A stretch of 64,000 nt of DNA from Tsuneonella troitsensis (lineage in GTDB: Bacteria > Pseudomonadota > Alphaproteobacteria > Sphingomonadales > Sphingomonadaceae), in the NCBI RefSeq assembly GCF_001441535.1, contig NZ_LMAU01000001.1, positions 248,001-312,000 of the forward strand. Direction: 5' to 3'. The translations under genes were made by a program, and so were the position numbers. Positions within the stretch are counted from its first letter, which is position 1, and the number at the start of each line of letters is the position of its first letter. A model generated the notes under the pieces. It saw only the letters and a list, made by a program, of their open reading frames with translations, was not told the DNA's origin and searched no databases. Positions 18,941 through 26,036 of the stretch are shown here, in pieces.

Positions 18941-19705
18941 ATGTTGCGTACGCGCGTGATCCCCTGCCTGCTGGTGCGAGACGGTTCGCTGGTCAAGACG
19001 CGCCAGTTTGGCCGGTTCGAATACGTCGGCGACCCCGCCAATACGTGCCGTATCTTCAACGAATGCGAAGTCGACGAATTGGCTATCGTCGATATTCTGG
19101 CAAGCGTGGAGGGCCGTGGGCCCGACTACCGCATGCTCGAGGAGGTGGCGGAAGAATGCTTCATGCCGGTCGCCTACGGGGGCGGCATCGCGACCGTAGA
19201 TCAGGCGGAGAAGGTCCTGCGCTTGGGCATGGAGAAGATTATCGTCGGGACGGCCGCACACAGGCAGCCTGGGCTACTCGGCGGAATCGCCGGCGCCTTC
19301 GGCTCCCAATGCGTCGTGGCGGCATTGGATGTGCGCCGCGTCGGGCATGAGCGTTACGCATGCTTCGCGCGGTCGGGCTCGGACAACACGGGGGTCGATC
19401 CCGTAAGTTGGGCGAGAAAGGTCGAAGAGTTGGGGGCCGGTGAGATCCTGCTGACGTCGATAGACCGCGAAGGCACCTGGTCCGGCTTCGACATCGAACT
19501 CGTTCGCTCCGTGAGCGAAGCCGTGACGATTCCTGTTATCGCGCATGGCGGCGCGGGCACGCTGTCCGACCTGTCCGAAGCCGCGAAGACCGGCGGTGCC
19601 TCGGCGGTCGCCCTCGGCAACATGGTCGTCTTTCAGAAGAAGGACATGGGAGTGCTCGTGAACTTTCCCGAGCATCCACTTCTGGAAGCGGCGTTAGGGC
19701 ACTGA
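18941..19705 (+). CDS. hisF: HisF-like ammonia-channel partner for sugar amidination
   Basis: A 254-residue (beta/alpha)8 barrel of the HisF family. The N-terminus MLRTRVIPCLLVRDG has Leu at position 11, where histidine-pathway HisF has the catalytic Asp (CLDV). The second conserved aspartate, in AALDVRR, is retained. Loss of Asp11 is a feature of HisF paralogues in O-antigen loci. It is thought to relay ammonia from HisH to the WbpG-type enzyme without doing imidazole chemistry. Start ATG 18941 follows the hisH stop by one base. Confidence 0.87.
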   Translation: MLRTRVIPCLLVRDGSLVKTRQFGRFEYVGDPANTCRIFNECEVDELAIVDILASVEGRGPDYRMLEEVAEECFMPVAYGGGIATVDQAEKVLRLGMEKIIVGTAAHRQPGLLGGIAGAFGSQCVVAALDVRRVGHERYACFARSGSDNTGVDPVSWARKVEELGAGEILLTSIDREGTWSGFDIELVRSVSEAVTIPVIAHGGAGTLSDLSEAAKTGGASAVALGNMVVFQKKDMGVLVNFPEHPLLEAALGH

Positions 19706-19712
19706 AAACCAA

Positions 19713-20951
19713 ATGACTCCGGGCTCGGCACAGCGGATCGCCCTGATCGGCAACATGAACAACGCAAATTTTGCGCTGATGCGATATTTGCGCGACCTTG
19801 GACGCGATGCACATCTGTACATGTATACCAACGAGGCTGACCATTTCCTGCCCCCCAACGACACCCACGACTGGGACCGCTGGAAGGACAGTGTACACCG
19901 GCTGCCGATATCCAATGGAGGGCGCGATTCGTTGTTTGCGCCATTGGGCAAGGTCGAGGCGGCGCTATCGGGGTTCGACGTCTACTACGGCAACGGCATC
20001 TCGCCGGTGCTGTTCGACCGGATGGGCCGCCACCTCGATGTCTTTGCGCCATATGGCGACGGAGTGGAATTCATCATCGAATACCAGTGGCGGACGTCCC
20101 GCTTCTTGGCCTCCAGCTATTCGCTGTTACGGAAGCGCGCGATGGAGCGGGCCTTGCAACGATCCGTCGAGACGATCCTCACCGCCAACATGCATGCGCA
20201 CTCGATGGATACCTATCGCCGGCTGGGTCTGCAGACGACGACCCTTCCGCTTGTCGCGCTCTACGACCGCGAACGCGACGATCTGGCGTGCGCGAGCCCG
20301 GAGGTCGCATCCGCGATCGATCGGATGAAGTCGGCGGACCTGGCGATATTCTCGCACGTCTCGCACATTTGGAAGAACCTGCCCGTGGACCATTTCATGG
20401 GCGGTCTGGGCAAGCGCAACCAATGGCTACTCGAGGGCCTCTCGCGTTATGTGAAAGCACGACCGGACGCGAAACCCCTGCTGGTGATGACCGAATACGG
20501 GCGTGACGTCGGGGAGAGCAAGGCGCTGATAGAGAAGCTCGGTATCTCCGATTATTGCGCTTGGCTGCCGGCCATGGCGCGCAAGGATATCTTGCCGATC
20601 CTGCGCTACGTGGACCTCGGTGCCAGCGAATTTGCCGGCATGTTTTGGGGCGGTTGCGGATGGGAGTTTCTCTGCAAGGGCGTCCCGATGCTCCATTCGC
20701 TCGACGATCCGGAAGATTACGAAACGCCCGAGCGGCCCCTGCCGTTCTTCTTCAACGTCTCGTCTCCGCAGGACATCTGCGACGTGCTTCTGCGACACGA
20801 CCGGGCAAGCTTGACCCGGCTCAAGCCGTCGATACGCACGTGGTACGATACCCATCAAGGTGTCGAACTCGCGCGCAAATACCTCGCCCTTTTCGACGGG
20901 ATCGTCGACGGCCGTCAGACGCCTGGCGACCGGCCGAAGTGTTTAACATGA
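19713..20951 (+). CDS. Probable glycosyltransferase (GT-B-like), family uncertain
   Basis: A 412-residue soluble protein. It opens with a Rossmann-like strand and loop, RIALIGNMNNANFALMRYL (8-26), and has a middle segment GVEFIIEYQWRTS. The C-terminal half contains PLLVMTEYGRDVGESKALIEKLG and then ASEFAGMFWGGCGWEFLCKG, in the position where GT-B enzymes bind the nucleotide sugar. No canonical GT4 E-x7-E motif is obvious. It lies between the amidination module and the flippase and overlaps the flippase by ATGA, so a late transfer step for the modified sugar is plausible. Family not recognised with certainty. Confidence 0.6.
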   Translation: MTPGSAQRIALIGNMNNANFALMRYLRDLGRDAHLYMYTNEADHFLPPNDTHDWDRWKDSVHRLPISNGGRDSLFAPLGKVEAALSGFDVYYGNGISPVLFDRMGRHLDVFAPYGDGVEFIIEYQWRTSRFLASSYSLLRKRAMERALQRSVETILTANMHAHSMDTYRRLGLQTTTLPLVALYDRERDDLACASPEVASAIDRMKSADLAIFSHVSHIWKNLPVDHFMGGLGKRNQWLLEGLSRYVKARPDAKPLLVMTEYGRDVGESKALIEKLGISDYCAWLPAMARKDILPILRYVDLGASEFAGMFWGGCGWEFLCKGVPMLHSLDDPEDYETPERPLPFFFNVSSPQDICDVLLRHDRASLTRLKPSIRTWYDTHQGVELARKYLALFDGIVDGRQTPGDRPKCLT

Positions 20952-22438
20952 CCGGCGCCGACCCGGCAGGGCTTGGGCTGGCATCGCGGATCAAGTTTCT
21001 GGTCAAGGATACCGCGTTGTACGGTATCGCTTCCGCGGTCGGAAAGCTGTCCAGCCTGATACTGTTTCCGTTTCTCACTCGTGCCTTGAGCGTCGCGGAC
21101 TACGGCCGGGTCGATCTGATCCTATACGCGGCGATGTTTTTCGGCCTGTTGATGATTTTCGGGCAGGATTCCGCGGTCGCGCGTTACTTCTTCGAAGACG
21201 AAGACCCATCGCGGCGGCGGAGAATGATCTCACAGGCGCTAGCGGTAATGATGTTAAATGGCCTTTTGGCCGTAGCAACGATGTTGGCGCTATCGCTTCA
21301 TCCCGCGATCCGCGGCGTGTTTGGCGACGACTGGAACAAAATTCTGCTGCTTCTGATCGCGTTCGCTCCACTTAACGGCCTGCTGTCGTACTGCCAAGGC
21401 ATTCTGAAGTGGAGCTTTCGGCGAGCCAAATTCCTCATCATCTCGCTCGGCGCGCCTTTCGCCAATCTGGCTCTGATCGTGGGCTTCGGCAATTTGAGCG
21501 AACTTACCTTGCTGCGCGTGATGACCATCATGGTAGCCGTTAACGCCGGGTTCGTCCTACTTGGACTTTTCTTCATTCGCGAGTGGCTGACTTGGCCGCG
21601 CGACACCGAATACGTCCGCAAACTACTCCCGCTCGCCCTGCCTTACGGCCTGATCGCCGCAATCGGTGCCAGCGTGCCGCTGCTGGAACGAAGCGTCGTG
21701 GCATCGGGGTTTGGAGAGCACGATCTGGGGCTTTATGCAGCCGGCGCGAAGATCGCCGCACTGGCCACGCTTGCGTGTTCGGCGTTCCAGATGGGATGGG
21801 GACCGTTCTCATACGCCATCTACAAGCGACCCGATGCAGGGGCCACTTATGACGTGGTGCTACGCCTTTTTACATTGGTGATTTGCCTCGTGGTACTTTT
21901 CCTGTCGGCGGCAGCCGAGCCGTTAATCGCTCTTCTTGCAGGGAAACGTTATGAAGGTGCCGGACTATTTGTCTTCCCCTTGGCGATGGCGGTCGCGACG
22001 CAAGCCATCGGCTGGATTTCCGAGATTGGGATACATCTTTCGAAAAGAAGTTATCTCAATTTAATTGGATTTGCGTCGTTCCTAATCGTCGCTGTTACTG
22101 GAATGTTTGTTTTCACGAAGTTCGTCGGCGTGATAGGAATTGCTTTGGGGTCCTTAGCTGGTCAGCTGGTGATGGCTGCGACCTCGGCTGCCGTTGGGCA
22201 AAAGGCCTATCCCATCGCGTGGCGCTTTGGTCCACCCTTTGCGACGATCGCCGCGACGCTGGCAATAGGAGCGGCCGCGTATTGCGCGGAGACATATGAT
22301 TCAAGCCCCCCACCTTCAGTCATTTGCGCACTTGGCATGTTCGCGATTCTCATTGGCAACATGCTATTCGGCTTTTCACAAGCCGAGTTCCGTGGTTTGC
22401 GCCAAAGTCTGAAGAAGTCGCTAGGCGACACAATTTAA
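20948..22438 (+). CDS. Polysaccharide flippase (Wzx / MATE-like)
   Basis: A 496-residue membrane protein with about 12-14 hydrophobic segments. The N-terminal KDTALYGIASAVGKLSSLI followed by FPFLTRALSVADYGRVDLI is the classical start of Wzx/RfbX flippases. It should move undecaprenyl-diphosphate-linked repeat units across the inner membrane for Wzy-type polymerisation. Start ATG 20948 overlaps the upstream stop (ATGA). The base composition becomes more AT-rich in its last third and stays so through the next gene, suggesting a different origin for this patch. Confidence 0.88.
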   Translation: MTGADPAGLGLASRIKFLVKDTALYGIASAVGKLSSLILFPFLTRALSVADYGRVDLILYAAMFFGLLMIFGQDSAVARYFFEDEDPSRRRRMISQALAVMMLNGLLAVATMLALSLHPAIRGVFGDDWNKILLLLIAFAPLNGLLSYCQGILKWSFRRAKFLIISLGAPFANLALIVGFGNLSELTLLRVMTIMVAVNAGFVLLGLFFIREWLTWPRDTEYVRKLLPLALPYGLIAAIGASVPLLERSVVASGFGEHDLGLYAAGAKIAALATLACSAFQMGWGPFSYAIYKRPDAGATYDVVLRLFTLVICLVVLFLSAAAEPLIALLAGKRYEGAGLFVFPLAMAVATQAIGWISEIGIHLSKRSYLNLIGFASFLIVAVTGMFVFTKFVGVIGIALGSLAGQLVMAATSAAVGQKAYPIAWRFGPPFATIAATLAIGAAAYCAETYDSSPPPSVICALGMFAILIGNMLFGFSQAEFRGLRQSLKKSLGDTI

Positions 22439-22529
22439 CCCACTAAGTGTTTGCGCACTCAGAATTCTGATGCGTATTAGCATCGGATCCTCTTGCCGGA
22501 AATTCAGGTTTTAGAAGTAGGGAAGAAGA

Positions 22530-23387
22530 ATGGCGGAAGCATCTTTTGAAGAGCAACGCGAAAATAAAGAACGTTTCCAGTTTGGGCAAAACTGGAAGAG
22601 TTTTTTAAATGTTTTGAATGAAACTCGCATCAATGAAGCAGAGCGGTCACTCGTCGAGATGCTCAGTTTCGATGAGTTGAGCGGGATGCGCTTTATCGAC
22701 ATCGGGTCCGGCAGCGGATTATCTTCGTTGGTAGCCCGACGATTAGGTGCGCATGTAACATCGCTCGATTTCGATCCCGCTTCGGTTTGGTGCACAAGCC
22801 ATCTACGCGATCGGTTCTTTCCTGGTGATGGCGACTGGGAGGTCATGGAAGGGTCCGCACTCGATCGACCCATGTTGATGGATCTTGGTCAGTTCGACAT
22901 CGTTTATAGCTGGGGGGTGCTCCACCATACGGGCGAAATGTGGACAGGTTTGCGCAACGCAATCGATATGATACGTCCTGGTGGAGTTTTATTTATTGCT
23001 ATTTACAACGATCAAGGTTGGAAGTCGCGAGCTTGGTGGCTAATCAAGAGGTTTTACAACTTTTTACCAAAACCCTTACATACAATCTTTGCTTGGTCCC
23101 TGGGATTGATCTTGAATGCTGGGAATGTGTTAAAATATACCGTGATGTTAAGGCCGATGGATGCGATCCGCCCGTTACTTAATTATGAAAAGAGAAGGGG
23201 AATGAATTTCAGCCACGACCTCATTGATTGGATGGGCGGATTTCCCTTCCAGTTCGCGACTTATGAAGCCCTCGTCAACTATGCTGAAGCGGCTGGCCTT
23301 CGCCACGAGAGAGGTATTAAGGCGACGAGCCTCGGTTGCCACCAGATCGTTTTCTCGAAGCCTGACCGGGGCGCCAGTATACCTTAA
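22530..23387 (+). CDS. Class I SAM-dependent methyltransferase (AT-rich)
   Basis: A 285-residue methyltransferase. The SAM motif RFIDIGSGSGLSS is at 54-66, TSLDFDPASVWC follows, and FDIVYSWGVLHHTGEMW represents the motif IV region. This belongs to the group seen in LPS and EPS loci. A GGGAAG-type ribosome-binding site precedes ATG 22530. The gene is visibly AT-richer than its neighbours (bases 22561-22620 contain 18 G or C in 60) and uses A/T-ending codons often. A 91-base gap separates it from the flippase. Acquired DNA is likely. Substrate unknown. Confidence 0.8.
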   Translation: MAEASFEEQRENKERFQFGQNWKSFLNVLNETRINEAERSLVEMLSFDELSGMRFIDIGSGSGLSSLVARRLGAHVTSLDFDPASVWCTSHLRDRFFPGDGDWEVMEGSALDRPMLMDLGQFDIVYSWGVLHHTGEMWTGLRNAIDMIRPGGVLFIAIYNDQGWKSRAWWLIKRFYNFLPKPLHTIFAWSLGLILNAGNVLKYTVMLRPMDAIRPLLNYEKRRGMNFSHDLIDWMGGFPFQFATYEALVNYAEAAGLRHERGIKATSLGCHQIVFSKPDRGASIP

Positions 23388-23428
23388 TCTCGAATCAGAA
23401 GAACAGGCAGAGGCGCTTATCGGCAATC

Positions 23429-24544
23429 ATGTCTGACCTCGACGTCCTGGTCATCGGCGCCGGTGTCGTCGGCTTGGCGGCCGCCCGCGCCCTGGCGTTG
23501 GCGGGCCGGGAGGTCGTCGTTGTCGATCGACATGGCGCGTTCGGCACTGAAACCTCGTCGCGCAACAGCGAGGTCGTCCACGCGGGTATCTATTATCCCC
23601 CCGGGTCGTTGAAGGCGCGCATGTGCGTTGCCGGTCGCGACGCCCTTTATCGCTATGCAGCCGAACGGGATATTGCGCTCAAAAGGTGCGGGAAGATCAT
23701 CGTCGCCAACGGAGATGCGGGGAAATCGGGGCTGGAAGCGATTGCCGCGCGAGCGAAGGCCTCCTTAGCGGGCCCCCTTGATACACTGGATCGCGCGGCG
23801 ATCGCGAAACTCGAACCTGAGGTGACCGCCGAGTTCGGCCTGTTGAGCCCCCTGACGGGGATTATCGACAGCCACGCACTGATGCTTTCCTATCTCGGAG
23901 ATCTCGAGAACGCGGGCGGAGCGTTTGCCCGCAATACCAACGTCAGGGCAATCGATCGCGGACCGGACGGCTTCATCGTCGAGATGGATGCCGGGGCCAC
24001 GCTCGCTGTCGGCCATATCGTCAACGCCGGCGGCCTTCGTTCGGACGCGATCGCCCGCTCGATCGCGCCGTTGGGCGATGCGTTCAAACCAACGCTCCGC
24101 TACGCCCGAGGGGTCTATTTCAAGGCACTCAACGCGCCCCGATTCCGCCGCCTCGTCTATCCACTCCCTACGGAGGCGTCGCTGGGCACGCATGCTACCA
24201 TCGACCTGACGGGTGCGGTACGGTTCGGTCCGGATGTCGAATGGATCACCGATCCCGACGACTACCACGTCGACCCGCACCGTGCCGAGCAATTCGCCCA
24301 AGGCATTGCCGACTACTGGCCTGCCGTGGATCCAAGTCTCCTCGTTCCCGATTATGCCGGCATCAGGCCGAAGCTTGTCGGCCCTGGCCAGCCGCCAGCG
24401 GACTTCCGCATCGATGGCCCGGCGGATCACGGTATCGCCGGCCTGGTCAGCCTTCACGGCATCGAAAGCCCTGGATTGACCGCATCGCTGCCGCTCGGCG
24501 ATCTGGTGGCACGACGGATCTTCGAGCCGCCACTTGCGCCTTGA
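23429..24544 (+). CDS. FAD-dependent oxidoreductase of the L-2-hydroxyglutarate oxidase (LhgO/L2HGDH) family
   Basis: A 371-residue flavoprotein. The FAD-binding GAGVVG is at 10-15, and SSRNSEVVHAGIYYPPGSLK (43-62) closely matches the LhgO signature around the flavin. The family oxidises L-2-hydroxyglutarate to 2-oxoglutarate and passes electrons to oxygen or quinone. Such a gene is unexpected in a glycan locus. The WbpB-like enzyme encoded here is expected to make 2-hydroxyglutarate while recycling NAD+, so this protein may return it to 2-oxoglutarate. That link is inference. A related 2-hydroxy-acid or sugar substrate cannot be excluded. Confidence 0.8.
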   Translation: MSDLDVLVIGAGVVGLAAARALALAGREVVVVDRHGAFGTETSSRNSEVVHAGIYYPPGSLKARMCVAGRDALYRYAAERDIALKRCGKIIVANGDAGKSGLEAIAARAKASLAGPLDTLDRAAIAKLEPEVTAEFGLLSPLTGIIDSHALMLSYLGDLENAGGAFARNTNVRAIDRGPDGFIVEMDAGATLAVGHIVNAGGLRSDAIARSIAPLGDAFKPTLRYARGVYFKALNAPRFRRLVYPLPTEASLGTHATIDLTGAVRFGPDVEWITDPDDYHVDPHRAEQFAQGIADYWPAVDPSLLVPDYAGIRPKLVGPGQPPADFRIDGPADHGIAGLVSLHGIESPGLTASLPLGDLVARRIFEPPLAP

Positions 24545-24731
24545 AACCGATCTGTTAGAGGCGCAGCCCTGCCCTCATGGCTGACACGACGACCGGTTTT
24601 TCCGCATCGAAACGCGTGTTTGCATGGGATCACTGCAGGGAACTTGGCCGCCGGTTGCGCAATCGCCGGCAATTGGGTTCGGTGTCATCTCGATTGGGCG
24701 ACGCCACAGTACAGGACAGCGAGTGGGTTTG

Positions 24732-26015
24732 ATGGCGACTACGGAAAAGATTGTCGTATTGGGTCTGGGTTATGTGGGCCTGCCGCTGGCAGTCGCGCTA
24801 GCCGGGAAACAGGACGGAGTCGTCGGTTTCGACGTGTCGAAACGCCGTGTCGAATCTTTGACTTCGGGAACCGACTGGACCGGCGAGATTGCCGATGCGG
24901 ACCTTCAGGCGTCTTCATTGAAGATAACTGCCGATGAAGCTGCGCTGTCCGACGGGACCTTCTTCATCGTCACCGTTCCCACTCCAATCGACGAGGAGCG
25001 CCGCCCCGATCTCGGTCCGGTGCGATCCGCTTGTCGCCTGGTCGCCCCCCATCTTACCAAGGGTGCGATCGTGGTTTTCGAATCCACCGTGTATCCCGGC
25101 GTCACCGAGGACGAGTGCGGGCCGCTGCTCGAAGAAGGGTCGGGTTTGAAGGCTGGCGAAGACTTCTTCCTCGCCTATTCGCCCGAACGCATCAACCCGG
25201 GCGACAAGGAGCACAGGCTGGAGACGATCACCAAGATCGTCGCCGCCGACACTCAGGCGGCGCTCGATCGGGTCGTGGCAGTGTACGGATCGATCATCGA
25301 GGCGGGCCTTTATGTGGCGCCGTCGATCAGGGTCGCCGAGGCGGCCAAGGTGATCGAGAACACCCAGCGCGACATCAACATAGCCCTGATGAACGAAATC
25401 GCGCTGATTTTCGACCGCATGGGTTTGCGCACGCAGGACGTGCTCGAAGCGGCCGGGACGAAATGGAACTTCCTGAAGTTCTCACCGGGTCTCGTCGGGG
25501 GTCACTGCATCGGCGTTGATCCCTATTACCTCACGAGCGCGGCGGAGAGGCTTGGATACCGACCCGAAGTGATCCTCGCCGGACGCCGGATAAACGATTC
25601 GATGGGCGGCGAGGTGGCTCGCAAGGGCGTCAAGCTGTTGCTGTCGCAGGGCGGCGGGCTAAGCGGCGCGAAAGTCGGCATCCTCGGCCTGACGTTCAAG
25701 GAAAACGTCCCCGACCTGCGCAACTCGAAGGTGCCCGATATCGTGGCGGAGTTCCGCGAATTCGGGGTCGAACCCCTGATCCACGATCCACATGCGAACG
25801 GCGATGAAGCGCAGCACGAGTACGGCCTGACCCTCAGCGACGAGGCCGATCTCCACGATCTCGATATTCTCGTTCTGGCGGTCAATCACCGCCACTATCT
25901 GGAAGATACCGAAGATCTGGTCGCGCGGCTCAAGCCGAAGGGGATTCTGCTGGATGTGAAATCGGCACTCGATCCCAAGGCCATGCCCCAAGGCAGGATC
26001 TACTGGAGCCTGTAG
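24732..26015 (+). CDS. UDP-N-acetylhexosamine 6-dehydrogenase (TviB/WbpO type)
   Basis: A 427-residue UDP-sugar dehydrogenase. The NAD motif GLGYVGLPLA is at 11-20. The central FESTVYPGVTEDECGPLLEE segment and the catalytic Cys259 in GGHCIGVDPYYL identify the TviB/WbpO group, which oxidises C6 of UDP-GlcNAc or UDP-GalNAc. It should provide UDP-GlcNAcA for the WbpB-like enzyme, although it lies 15 kb away in the same locus. I chose ATG 24732. An in-frame start at 24624 would add about 36 unrelated residues. The 187-base gap upstream may hold a promoter, but none is clear. Confidence 0.87.
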   Translation: MATTEKIVVLGLGYVGLPLAVALAGKQDGVVGFDVSKRRVESLTSGTDWTGEIADADLQASSLKITADEAALSDGTFFIVTVPTPIDEERRPDLGPVRSACRLVAPHLTKGAIVVFESTVYPGVTEDECGPLLEEGSGLKAGEDFFLAYSPERINPGDKEHRLETITKIVAADTQAALDRVVAVYGSIIEAGLYVAPSIRVAEAAKVIENTQRDINIALMNEIALIFDRMGLRTQDVLEAAGTKWNFLKFSPGLVGGHCIGVDPYYLTSAAERLGYRPEVILAGRRINDSMGGEVARKGVKLLLSQGGGLSGAKVGILGLTFKENVPDLRNSKVPDIVAEFREFGVEPLIHDPHANGDEAQHEYGLTLSDEADLHDLDILVLAVNHRHYLEDTEDLVARLKPKGILLDVKSALDPKAMPQGRIYWSL

Positions 26016-26036
26016 GGCGCCGCGGACTGGATTTTC

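Noticed and set aside
18316-19705. Histidine biosynthesis operon (hisH-hisF).
   Set aside because: No other his genes, adjacent wbpG-like gene, and loss of Asp11 in the HisF-like protein indicate the sugar amidination role.
22466-22490. Weak stem GATGC/GCATC between the flippase and methyltransferase genes.
   Set aside because: Only 5 pairs and no T-tract. Not a convincing terminator.
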